Positions 17,363-25,130 of a stretch of DNA of 64,000 bases are shown in pieces (the stretch's first letter is position 1; each line of letters starts with the position of its first letter). The translations under genes were made by a program, and so were the position numbers. The notes under the pieces are model-generated. The model was given only the letters and a program-made list of their open reading frames with translations, did no database searches and was not told the origin of the DNA. The DNA comes from Fusibacter sp. A1 (GTDB lineage: Bacteria; Bacillota; Clostridia; Peptostreptococcales; Acidaminobacteraceae). The stretch lies in contig NZ_QQWI01000009.1 of NCBI RefSeq assembly GCF_004125825.1, positions 141,521-205,520 of the forward strand, written 5' to 3'.

Positions 17363-18487
17363 TTACAGGTTGTTTATATCCTGCTGACTGATTTTTCTTG
17401 TAACATATTTTTCGTTTAGCTTGCGGACAACAGCAAGCATGGGTACGCCGAGCAGCATTCCCATCACACCGAACAGACCGCCGCCTACGATGATGGCGAT
17501 AATGATCCAGAACGGCGACATGCCTACGCTGTCTCCAAGTATTTTAGGTCCGATGATGTATCCGTCAAGCTGTTGCAGCAAGAGAACGAAGATCGCCACC
17601 CAAAGTGCCTGGATCGGAGAATGGAACAAGGTGAGTATGATCGCAGGTACCGCACCGATGAAGGGTCCGAAAAACGGAATCATATTGGTGAGTCCTATGA
17701 TGAAGGACAAGAGCACTGCATATTTAACACCGAGTATGGTCAGTCCGGCAAAACAGATCATGCCGATAATCAGTGAATCGATGGTTTTTCCTATCAGGTA
17801 TTTGCTCAAAACAGAATCGATTTCCCGTCCGAGTTCGATGAGACTCTCCGCTCTTCTTGGTCCAAGGTAGGCCCTCATCATCCGTTTGCTCTCCTTGTTG
17901 AAGTTCTCCTTATCCTTAAGCAGGTACACAGAGATCACAAGCCCCATGATGAATTTGAAAACACCGGAGGTGAAATCGAAGATCGCCTGTCCAAGACCCA
18001 GGGCGAAGGTCTGCAGATTGTCCGCCAAGGACTGCAGCTGTTCCTGAAAGTCGAAATTTGAAAAGCTTTCCAGACTGAGGTTATACGTATTGGCCAGTTT
18101 CTCGAGGCTCTGAATGTCGACCAGGCGCTTCTGATACCAAAGCGTCGCTGTTTCTGCATAGGACGGAAACTCTTTAACGATTTCAAACACACTGTTTACA
18201 ATCCTTGGTATGATGATGGTCAAGACTCCCGTCAGGAGGAAGATCACCAAAAGATAGACGCAAAGGATCGCCACTGTGCGCTTCATCTTAAAATGCTTTT
18301 CAAAAACCTTCATCATCGGATTCAGAAGATAGGCGATGATGGCCGCCCATATGATCGGAACCAGTATGGACACGATAAATGAGATGCCGTTTAAAAGCAC
18401 ATCGATCTGGTTGATGAATTTGTATGCGATAAAGGCTAGGATTACAGCTGGCAACACGCTTATATAAGGAAAATTTTTAGCATTCAA
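17363..18487 (-). CDS. AI-2E family transporter (PerM/YtvI-type permease)
   Basis: 374 residues with about seven or eight hydrophobic helices: paired helices near residues 8-50 and 70-95, a long periplasmic-side helical stretch (about 100-160), and a C-terminal membrane bundle with the family motif GLTNMIPFFGPFIGAVPAI. Members were named after a reported autoinducer-2 exporter, but most have unknown substrates. The start is a TTG at 18487, eight bases after AGGAGG; no better start lies nearby. It is transcribed alone between glpX and uvrB. Confidence 0.88.
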   Translation of the reverse strand: MNAKNFPYISVLPAVILAFIAYKFINQIDVLLNGISFIVSILVPIIWAAIIAYLLNPMMKVFEKHFKMKRTVAILCVYLLVIFLLTGVLTIIIPRIVNSVFEIVKEFPSYAETATLWYQKRLVDIQSLEKLANTYNLSLESFSNFDFQEQLQSLADNLQTFALGLGQAIFDFTSGVFKFIMGLVISVYLLKDKENFNKESKRMMRAYLGPRRAESLIELGREIDSVLSKYLIGKTIDSLIIGMICFAGLTILGVKYAVLLSFIIGLTNMIPFFGPFIGAVPAIILTLFHSPIQALWVAIFVLLLQQLDGYIIGPKILGDSVGMSPFWIIIAIIVGGGLFGVMGMLLGVPMLAVVRKLNEKYVTRKISQQDINNL

Positions 18488-18562
18488 GACAATCGCCTCC
18501 TATGTTAGATGATATCATCTATACTATACCAAAGAATCACCGGGTTTTGTCTTAAAAAATGA

Positions 18563-19543
18563 TTAGATGTTCTCGATTTGCGCATATTCCGGTTTTTTAT
18601 CCAATTTATGATGTGCTTCTACGTATCTTACCGTGCCTGTTTTGCCACGGATCACAAGCGAGTGAGAGATCGCCTTGTTGTCTCCCTGATAGTGGATTCC
18701 TCTGACCATCTGGCAGTCGGATATTCCTGTGGCGCAGAAGTAGATGTCATCGCTGGATACGAGCTCGTCCATCGTAAGAACCACATCGTAGGGAGCATCC
18801 ATCTCTACGCAGCGTTTTCTTTCTTCGTCGTTCATCGGCGTCAGCCTTCCTTCGCAGTAACCACCTAGGGCTTTAATCGCCGCAGCTGCGACAACCCCTT
18901 CCGGTGCGCCTCCGTTGGCGATCATCATATCCACGTTCTGATCGTCAAAACATGTCGCCAGTGCGGCTGCGACATCGCCATCCTTAAACAGCTTCACCCG
19001 ACAACCTAAGTTTCTGCACGCCTCTATGATGTAGTCGCTTCGTTCCCTATCGATCGTCGAGACGACCATGTCTTCAATCGCTTTTCCCTTGGCTTTGGCA
19101 AGGTTTTTGATGTTTTCCTCAACCGTCAGATTAAGACTGCATACGCCGATCCCCTCACGACCCACAGCCAACTTGTCCATGTACATGTCAGGAGCTTTGA
19201 GCAGTTTCCCTCTAGGTGCGAGTGCGACTACCGCTATCGAGTCATCCAGACCTTTTGCAAGGGCTGAGGTTCCGTCAATCGGGTCCACTGCGATATCCAC
19301 TTGTGGAAAATCCATATCCGATCGCCCGATCTTCTCACCGATGTAAAGCATCGGTGCTTCATCGAGCTCACCTTCTCCGATTACCACTTCTCCGTCGATA
19401 TGAAGTGTATCGAACATTTTTCTCATACTGTCCACTGCCGCCCCGTCAGCCGCATTTTTGTCCCCACGACCCAAATAGCGTGCTGCTGCAAGCGCTGCTG
19501 CCTCTGTAACCCTCACAAGGTTAATTGCTAAATCACGATCCAT
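18563..19543 (-). CDS. glpX: class II fructose-1,6-bisphosphatase
   Basis: 326 residues, the GlpX-type phosphatase of gluconeogenesis that converts fructose-1,6-bisphosphate to fructose-6-phosphate with Mn2+ or Mg2+. Metal-site motifs are GEGELDEAPMLYIGE near residue 60 and DPIDGTSALAKG near 88; GGAPEGVVAAAAIKALGG follows near 190. The ATG at 19543 is preceded by GAGGAGGATAAG, ruling out an in-frame start nine codons upstream. It stands as its own unit below the acetyltransferase gene. Together with two transketolases in the window it fits sugar phosphate supply for polysaccharide and wall synthesis. Confidence 0.97.
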   Translation of the reverse strand: MDRDLAINLVRVTEAAALAAARYLGRGDKNAADGAAVDSMRKMFDTLHIDGEVVIGEGELDEAPMLYIGEKIGRSDMDFPQVDIAVDPIDGTSALAKGLDDSIAVVALAPRGKLLKAPDMYMDKLAVGREGIGVCSLNLTVEENIKNLAKAKGKAIEDMVVSTIDRERSDYIIEACRNLGCRVKLFKDGDVAAALATCFDDQNVDMMIANGGAPEGVVAAAAIKALGGYCEGRLTPMNDEERKRCVEMDAPYDVVLTMDELVSSDDIYFCATGISDCQMVRGIHYQGDNKAISHSLVIRGKTGTVRYVEAHHKLDKKPEYAQIENI

Positions 19544-19580
19544 CTTATCCTCCTCATTAAAATGAAACAACTACAAAATA

Positions 19581-19610
19581 AAAACACCTGAAGAGAACTC
19601 CAAATGTTTT
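19581..19610 (-). terminator. terminator of the acetyltransferase gene
   Basis: On the minus strand AAAACATTTGGAG pairs with CTTCAGGTGTTTT around a 4-base loop: 13 pairs, three of them G-U, followed by TTTTATTTTG. It is imperfect as DNA and stable only as minus-strand RNA. Confidence 0.65.
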
Positions 19611-19620
19611 AATCACTCAT

Positions 19621-20172
19621 TTAATATTCTTTAATGATATTGTCGAAAACAAACTCATGCTCTGTGATAAACGTATCCAGATCCTGCCATGAGATGTTGA
19701 GCTTGATGATATCCTTATTGTCCATCCTATCGAGTCTAGCGTCCATTTCGACACCTTTGAACTTTTTATAATACTCGGTTGACGGGTTATCCCTGTGCAC
19801 CCACACTCTCATCTGATCCAGGTGGTTCTTTCTGAAGAACTTGGCGCAAGCCACAAGTAGCGCGCTACCATAGCCATTGTGCTGATGCTTGTCAGCGACG
19901 TAATGGGCGATGATCTCTCCGTAACTTTCACCTGCCTTCGATTTATGGATCTGAGGCACTGCGAAACCGATGATTCCGCCTGTTTTTTCCTCGATTACAT
20001 AAACGATGCTGCCTTCATTGATATACTTGAGCCAGAATTTCTTTCTGTTTTCATAGCTCAGCTTCTCTAAGAATTCAGGAGATACGAAGTCTCCATAAAA
20101 ATCTGTCCAGACATCATAGTGTACTCGTGCGATATCGTTGGTATCGTATATATTCGCTTTACGGATAATCAT
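19621..20172 (-). CDS. GNAT-family N-acetyltransferase
   Basis: 183 residues, a single GNAT domain. The acetyl-CoA site is seen as IIAHYVADKHQHNGYGSALL (a Q/RxxGxG/A type loop, HQHNGYGS), followed by VWVHRDNPSTEYYKKFKG, the usual beta-strand with the N-P-x-x-x-Y-Y end of the fold. The N-terminal IIRKANIYDTNDIARVHYDV is also typical. The acceptor substrate is unknown. The gene is a single-gene unit with its own terminator, between ctpA and glpX. Confidence 0.88.
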   Translation of the reverse strand: MIIRKANIYDTNDIARVHYDVWTDFYGDFVSPEFLEKLSYENRKKFWLKYINEGSIVYVIEEKTGGIIGFAVPQIHKSKAGESYGEIIAHYVADKHQHNGYGSALLVACAKFFRKNHLDQMRVWVHRDNPSTEYYKKFKGVEMDARLDRMDNKDIIKLNISWQDLDTFITEHEFVFDNIIKEY

Positions 20173-20290
20173 ACTGTCGTCCTTTCATAGGTGCTCACTG
20201 CAAATTCATTATTTGCTCTCATAATATTGTATCACAATTTACCTAATGCTTTATTCATACCCAATTTTCCGGTCTTATTCATGAAAAAAA

Positions 20291-20315
20291 GAAGACGCCG
20301 AAATAACGCCTCCTC
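20291..20315 (-). terminator. probable ctpA operon terminator
   Basis: The minus strand GAGGAGGC and GCGTCTTC pair through five bases, a G-G mismatch and two more bases, followed by seven T (20290 to 20284). The stem is imperfect; the T tract and position 58 bases after the ctpA stop support it. Confidence 0.5.
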
Positions 20316-20372
20316 ACAGTATACTGACTAAGTAGCCTTAGGTAAAGAATTCTTACTAAATCTTAATGATTA

Positions 20373-21578
20373 TTATATTTGATCCAAGAGAATGCGAATC
20401 GCTTCTTGCAGTTGCACATCCGTCTCATCGTCTTTGGCATCGTAATCTTCAGCCTGTTCAAGGATGATATTCGGCTCAATTCCTGTGCCGTGGATATAGT
20501 CGCCGTTGGGCGTGAAGTACTGCGCTATGGTAAGCTTGATGCCGTCGCCGTCCCTAAGTGGTCTGACCGTCTGCACCAGTCCTTTTCCGAATGTCTGGGT
20601 TCCGATCACGGTTCCAGACTCAGAATCCTTGATCGCTCCAGTCAATATCTCAGATGCTGACGCGCTTCCGCCGTTGACGAGTACCGTGATCGGCAGATCG
20701 ATCTTGCCGCTGTCAGATTCGAACGAGTCTTCCTGTCCCTTGTTGTCTTTGGTCGATACGATCACCTGTTCACCTAAGATATAGTCCGCAATCTTTATGA
20801 CTTCGGACAAGCTTCCACCAGGATTGTTTCTGAGGTCGATCACAAGTCCTCTGATGTTTTGTGATTCCAAGGCTTTATAATGATTCACAAATTCTGTGAA
20901 GACCTTTTCGTCAAAAGAAGTGATTCTTAGGTAGCCGATAGGATCTTCTGTATCGAGCATTCTTGACTTCACTGATTTGATGACAATCTGCGCTCTAGTG
21001 ATCGGCACATCGAAAGTTTCTGTGCCTTCACGGTAGATGGTCAATATGACATCTGTCCCAGGCACGCCCTTCATTCTCTTGATAGCGGCATCCATGGTCT
21101 CGGCGAAAACTTCCACTCCGTCCACCTTCAAGATCTTATCTCCGGTGATCAGACCCGCCGCTTCACCCGGCGTATCCTCTATAGGGGATACGACAGTGAT
21201 GTAATTGTCTTTTCCAGGTTCAACGACGATTCCTATTCCACCGTAGCTTCCAGAGGTGGATTCATTGAAGGCCTTAAACTCGTCGACCGTGAAATAAACT
21301 GAATACGGATCATCGAGGGCGCTGAAGATTCCGTCGATCACGCCTTCTTCAAAATCGATATCCTGCGTACTCAGATAGTAGTTGCTCTCGATATAAGCCT
21401 TTAGCTGTTCGGCTTTCGCATACCTGTCCTGGACCGCCTTGAGTTCTTCAAGTTCGCTGGTCAGAACGACTTTTCGCTCACCCATGCTGAACTGGGCATA
21501 AAGTGTCAACACGCTTGATGTGACCATTGCGGCCACGATCACCGTGATCAGTAATACAACTCTTAGACTCTTCTTCAA
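20373..21578 (-). CDS. ctpA: S41 family C-terminal processing peptidase
   Basis: 401 residues. An N-terminal membrane anchor (about 5-30) is followed by a stalk, a PDZ domain (about 110-190, GSYGGIGIVVEPG) and the S41 protease core. The catalytic serine is in NGGSASASEILTGAI and the lysine in GTQTFGKGLVQ, so the Ser/Lys dyad is intact. Such proteases act outside the membrane on wall-associated or secreted proteins. The start is a TTG (21578) eight bases after AGGAG. It ends the ftsE-ftsX-LytM-ctpA group, a common Gram-positive arrangement linking division-site wall hydrolysis with proteolysis. Confidence 0.95.
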   Translation of the reverse strand: MKKSLRVVLLITVIVAAMVTSSVLTLYAQFSMGERKVVLTSELEELKAVQDRYAKAEQLKAYIESNYYLSTQDIDFEEGVIDGIFSALDDPYSVYFTVDEFKAFNESTSGSYGGIGIVVEPGKDNYITVVSPIEDTPGEAAGLITGDKILKVDGVEVFAETMDAAIKRMKGVPGTDVILTIYREGTETFDVPITRAQIVIKSVKSRMLDTEDPIGYLRITSFDEKVFTEFVNHYKALESQNIRGLVIDLRNNPGGSLSEVIKIADYILGEQVIVSTKDNKGQEDSFESDSGKIDLPITVLVNGGSASASEILTGAIKDSESGTVIGTQTFGKGLVQTVRPLRDGDGIKLTIAQYFTPNGDYIHGTGIEPNIILEQAEDYDAKDDETDVQLQEAIRILLDQI

Positions 21579-21597
21579 GTGAAATTCTCCTTTATAT

Positions 21598-22743
21598 CTA
21601 ATTGCTTGGGTTGGTCACATAATCGTAAGGATCGACATAGTCCCCTGCCACCCTGACTTCAAAGTGCAGATGGTTTCCCGTCGACCTGCCGGTGCTTCCT
21701 ACTTTTGCAATAGCATCGCCTTTTTTGACTTCCGTTCCAGGGCTTACAAGCAAGGCGCTGTTGTGACCGTATAGGGTTATTATTCCGCCGCCATGGTCGA
21801 TCATCACGGCCATGCCGTAACTTCCGAGCCAGTCGGAATAAATGACCTGTCCTGACTGGGCGGCATAGACAGCCGCTCCTTTTGGAGCCCTGACATCGAT
21901 CCCGGTGTGCAGCTTAAGCGTCAGTAAGATCGGATGCATACGCTCGCCGAATGGCGAACTGATGCTTGTATGGCTCAAGTCGAGCGGCCACATCATCTTT
22001 CCGCCGACGTATTTCTTTCTGAGCTCCAGGTCCTTAAGAATGCTCGTGATCTTGTCGGCATCCTTGTTCAGTTCGTTAAGCTGGTTTGACAGGGCCTTAT
22101 GGTCTTGCTGCAGAAGCACCTTCTTCTCTTCGAGCACATTCACGGACGCCTGCAGTTTAACCTTTTCAAGCTGAACCTCTACTTTGTCCGCCTCAAGCTT
22201 GAGCCGGTAGTTTTCAAGCTCCTCTTTTCTTTGAACGACGAACTCCCTCGCCTCGATCAGCGCCAGGAGCGTTTCCTGGTCGTAATCGAGAAGCATCTGG
22301 ATCTTATCGACGCGAGTGAGCAGATCGGTAAAGTCCGCAGCGCCAAGCATCACTTCCAAATAACCGAAGTTACCTGATTTATACATCGTCCTCAACCGTT
22401 TTTCCATTCGGTCGTTCTGAAACTGCACTTCTTTTTCGGCTTCGATCAGTTCGACTTCCTTCACTTCAATCGCCAGTTTGGTATCGACGATATCGGATTC
22501 GAGAACGACGATTTTCGCCTCTCTGTCTCTTATTTCACGTTCGAGCGCACTTACCTCACGCTCAATGTCAGTCTGCTGCCCTTCATTTCTATCGAGCGAT
22601 TCAACACCCTCATTCAGTCGCTTTTTAATGTCATCGAGCTCCTGCTGGTTCTTATTGATCTGATCATCGATCGAGTTTGCAAAGGAGTTCACACCCGCAA
22701 ACAGCAGTGCGACGACCAGCGCTATGATTATCGACTTTTTCAT
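21598..22743 (-). CDS. EnvC-like murein hydrolase (M23/LytM) activated by FtsEX
   Basis: 381 residues: a signal peptide (1-22), a long coiled coil (about 24-250, rich in E, K, L and Q) and a C-terminal LytM/M23 domain. The zinc ligands are present, HTGID and HLHFEV, with GHNSAL between them, so this copy should be an active peptidoglycan endopeptidase, unlike E. coli EnvC whose own LytM site is degenerate. The coiled coil is the expected contact with the extracellular loop of FtsX. The ATG follows AGGAGG. It lies between ftsX and ctpA in the same operon. Confidence 0.95.
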   Translation of the reverse strand: MKKSIIIALVVALLFAGVNSFANSIDDQINKNQQELDDIKKRLNEGVESLDRNEGQQTDIEREVSALEREIRDREAKIVVLESDIVDTKLAIEVKEVELIEAEKEVQFQNDRMEKRLRTMYKSGNFGYLEVMLGAADFTDLLTRVDKIQMLLDYDQETLLALIEAREFVVQRKEELENYRLKLEADKVEVQLEKVKLQASVNVLEEKKVLLQQDHKALSNQLNELNKDADKITSILKDLELRKKYVGGKMMWPLDLSHTSISSPFGERMHPILLTLKLHTGIDVRAPKGAAVYAAQSGQVIYSDWLGSYGMAVMIDHGGGIITLYGHNSALLVSPGTEVKKGDAIAKVGSTGRSTGNHLHFEVRVAGDYVDPYDYVTNPSN

Positions 22744-22752
22744 CGCATCCTC

Positions 22753-23649
22753 CTACACATTCAGATGTTTACGCATGGCGTTCATCGATCCGAGCGCTCC
22801 GATCCCCATACCAAGGACCGCAAAGATCACGAACAAGTCCTCAAGAACCGCTTCCGCAGGAACAAAATGCGATGCGATCAGCGTATAGAACTCGGTGGTG
22901 AAATAATTGTACATATAACTGTAGATGATGAAGATGATGCCGCCCGAAATCGCAGCGCCTATCAGGCCGAGTATCGTTCCTTCAAGCAGGAAGGGCCATC
23001 TGATGAACCAGTTGGTAGCTCCCACGTACTTCATGATGTTGATTTCACGCTTTCTCGCGTTTACCGCGAGCTTGATCGTATTGGTGATGATGAAGGTCGA
23101 AATCGCAAGTAGTGCGAGTATCAGCCCGAATCCGATATTCCTGATAAATTCCGATACGCTAAGCACCTTGTCGATGATGTCCTTGTAGAACTTGACTTCT
23201 TCCACTCCATCGAAATCCATGATGATCTCCACCACAGAGTCCGTATACTCGATATCCTTAAGTGTCACGACATAGCCGTTTGGCAGCGGATTGTTGTTAA
23301 GTCCGTCCAAAAGGTATCCCTGGTCGCCCCACTCCTCACGCCACTGGTTCAGGGCTTCTTCTTTGGACTTATAGGAAACCTCTTTCACGCCAATGATGCT
23401 TGACAGGTCCTGACCTGTTTTTTTTATGTCGTTGTCGCTCAGTTCATCCTTCAGATAGACGGTTATCTCGTCAAACTGATCCTGCGCGCCCTCTACAAAG
23501 CTGTTGATGTTGATGATCAGGATAAAGATCAGTCCCAGAATCAAAAGGGTCGCCATCACAGAAGAAATGGAAGCGACGCTCATCAAACGGTTTCTCCACA
23601 GGTTTTTAAAGGCTTCTCTAAAACTAAAGCTGATGCTCCTAAATTTCAT
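22753..23649 (-). CDS. ftsX: cell division membrane protein FtsX
   Basis: 298 residues, the permease-like half of the FtsEX complex. Four membrane helices (about 20-45, 172-195, 220-245, 265-290) flank a large extracellular domain (about 47-170) that transmits ATP-driven movement to the hydrolase. The conserved EAFKNLWRNRLMSVASI N-terminus and the KLAVNARKREINIMKYVGAT loop are typical. The ATG overlaps the end of ftsE by 11 bases, so the two are translationally coupled. Confidence 0.97.
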   Translation of the reverse strand: MKFRSISFSFREAFKNLWRNRLMSVASISSVMATLLILGLIFILIININSFVEGAQDQFDEITVYLKDELSDNDIKKTGQDLSSIIGVKEVSYKSKEEALNQWREEWGDQGYLLDGLNNNPLPNGYVVTLKDIEYTDSVVEIIMDFDGVEEVKFYKDIIDKVLSVSEFIRNIGFGLILALLAISTFIITNTIKLAVNARKREINIMKYVGATNWFIRWPFLLEGTILGLIGAAISGGIIFIIYSYMYNYFTTEFYTLIASHFVPAEAVLEDLFVIFAVLGMGIGALGSMNAMRKHLNV

Positions 23650-24325
23650 GACCGTAGCCCCCCTTATGGTTGTCTCTTACCAGATTGCCTTTATCAAGGG
23701 TGATCACTCGTTTTTGCATCGTATCTACAATTTCCTTATCGTGGGTCGCCATGACAATCGTAGTCCCTCTGCGATTGATCTGCCTGAGCAGCTTCATGAT
23801 TTCCCATGACGTATCCGGATCCAGGTTTCCTGTGGGCTCGTCAGCGATCAGAAGAGGCGGGTTGTTGATCATGGCCCTTGCGATGGACACTCGCTGCTGT
23901 TCTCCACCTGAGAGCTGATTTGGGTAGTGCTTCGCCTTATCTGAAAGTCCGACCATACTTAAGATCATAGGAACATGTCTTCTGATTTCCCTTGGCTTCT
24001 CGCCAAGGATCTCCATCGCATAGGCGACGTTTTCATAGACCGTCTTGTTGGGAAGCAGTCTAAAATCCTGGAAAACGACCCCCATCTTTCTTCTTAAAAA
24101 CGGGATACGCCTTCTATGGAGCTTTGTCACATCTTCTCCATCAAGCATCAGTTTGCCTGAAGAAGGCTCTTCTTCTTTCAATAGCATTTTCATAAATGTG
24201 GATTTTCCCGCGCCGCTCTGACCTACTAAAAAGACAAACTCGCCCTTTTCAATATCTATGCTTACGTGATTCAAAGCCACCACGCCGTTCGGATATAGTT
24301 TCGATACATCTATCAATCTTATCAA
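23639..24325 (-). CDS. ftsE: cell division ATP-binding protein FtsE
   Basis: 228 residues, an ABC ATPase of the FtsE/MacB class. Walker A is [14 protein letters not shown], the Q-loop [10 protein letters not shown], the signature [14 protein letters not shown], Walker [17 protein letters not shown], and the switch MATHDKEIV. It powers FtsX to activate cell wall hydrolysis. The start is a TTG (24325) seven bases after AGGAG. First gene of the ftsEX-LytM-ctpA operon, divergent from the cyclo-ligase gene. Confidence 0.97.
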   Translation of the reverse strand: MIRLIDVSKLYPNGVVALNHVSIDIEKGEFVFLVGQSGAGKSTFMKMLLKEEEPSSGKLMLDGEDVTKLHRRRIPFLRRKMGVVFQDFRLLPNKTVYENVAYAMEILGEKPREIRRHVPMILSMVGLSDKAKHYPNQLSGGEQQRVSIARAMINNPPLLIADEPTGNLDPDTSWEIMKLLRQINRRGTTIVMATHDKEIVDTMQKRVITLDKGNLVRDNHKGGYGHEI

Positions 24326-24385
24326 GGTATCACTCCTGTATTCTCAAATTCTTGGGTTACTCTATTTATTATACTCGCAACACTT

Positions 24386-24393
24386 GCTATAAT
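24386..24393 (+). promoter_or_regulatory. extended -10 promoter of the cyclo-ligase gene
   Basis: The plus strand reads TGCTATAAT, a consensus -10 (24388-24393) with TGn extension; no strong -35. The minus strand carries another TATAAT (24373 to 24368) that could serve ftsE. Confidence 0.5.
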
Positions 24394-24453
24394 GAAGGAA
24401 AATTAAGCAATTTGTCATGGAAAAGAGATATTAGTTTTCTAGGAGGAGCAAAT

Positions 24454-25023
24454 ATGAAATCTAACTTACGAAAAGAGATGATCCAAAAAAGAAACCTCCT
24501 GAGCCATGAGGAGGTAGTCGATAAGAGCCGGTGCATCTGCGAGTCGGTGATCCGAAGCGAATGGTATAAGCATGCGGACACGGTCATGCTCTATATGGAT
24601 TACAAGAATGAGGTGAGAACCGAATACCTCATCGAGCACGCGCTTGTCCACCGAAAACGCGTAGTTCTGCCGGTTGTTGATTTCACTACCCATACCCTCA
24701 CACTCGTCGAAATCCATTCCTTGACGTCTGACATGCGCCTTAGCAGCTATGGAATCCTAGAGCCCATCGTCACCGAAGAGAGCGTCAGAAGCATCGACGA
24801 CATCGACCTGATCCTGTCACCTGGAGTCGCATTCGACTTAAAGGGCTACCGACTAGGTTATGGCGGCGGTTTCTACGACAAGCTCCTAGAGACGGCCGAT
24901 AGGTCCAAGCTAAGAGTCATGGCTCTGGCCTTTGACATGCAGGTCATCGATCAGGTCCCTGTCGAATCCTACGACAAACCCATCGACGCCATCGCCACAG
25001 AATCCAACCTAACCTTCTTCTAA
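24454..25023 (+). CDS. 5-formyltetrahydrofolate cyclo-ligase
   Basis: 189 residues, the usual length for this ATP-dependent enzyme that converts 5-formyl-THF to 5,10-methenyl-THF. Motifs: the N-terminal LRKEMIQKRN, and the C-terminal substrate and ATP loop LILSPGVAFDLKGYRLGYGG followed by GFYDKLL. The ATG lies behind AGGAGGAGCAAAT. Single plus-strand gene, convergent with metH; the two share the folate one-carbon pool, though they are transcribed apart. Confidence 0.95.
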   Translation: MKSNLRKEMIQKRNLLSHEEVVDKSRCICESVIRSEWYKHADTVMLYMDYKNEVRTEYLIEHALVHRKRVVLPVVDFTTHTLTLVEIHSLTSDMRLSSYGILEPIVTEESVRSIDDIDLILSPGVAFDLKGYRLGYGGGFYDKLLETADRSKLRVMALAFDMQVIDQVPVESYDKPIDAIATESNLTFF

Positions 25024-25027
25024 CAAA

Positions 25028-25054
25028 AAGGTCCCTGCCACCGGCAGGGACCTT
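25028..25054. terminator. bidirectional terminator between the cyclo-ligase and metH
   Basis: A perfect 12-bp stem AAGGTCCCTGCC / GGCAGGGACCTT with a 3-base loop. The minus-strand tail is TTTTGTTA, the plus-strand tail CTCTTTTATC. For metH it lies about 75 bases after the stop, behind the heptamer tract. Confidence 0.85.
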
Positions 25055-25064
25055 CTCTTTTATC

Positions 25065-25120
25065 TTATCTTCAATCTTCAATCTTCAATCACTGATCGCT
25101 AGTCATTAATCACCAATCAC
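25065..25120 (-). repeat. tract of eight 7-bp repeats behind metH
   Basis: Read on the minus strand from 25120 down, the units are GTGATTG, GTGATTA, ATGACTA, GCGATCA, GTGATTG, AAGATTG, AAGATTG, AAGATAA: eight heptamers in exact register with a drifting sequence. The tract fills the space between the metH stop and its terminator. Because the period is one more than six, its TGA and TAA triplets fall in all three frames. Confidence 0.85.
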
Positions 25121-25130
25121 CACTCAACCC

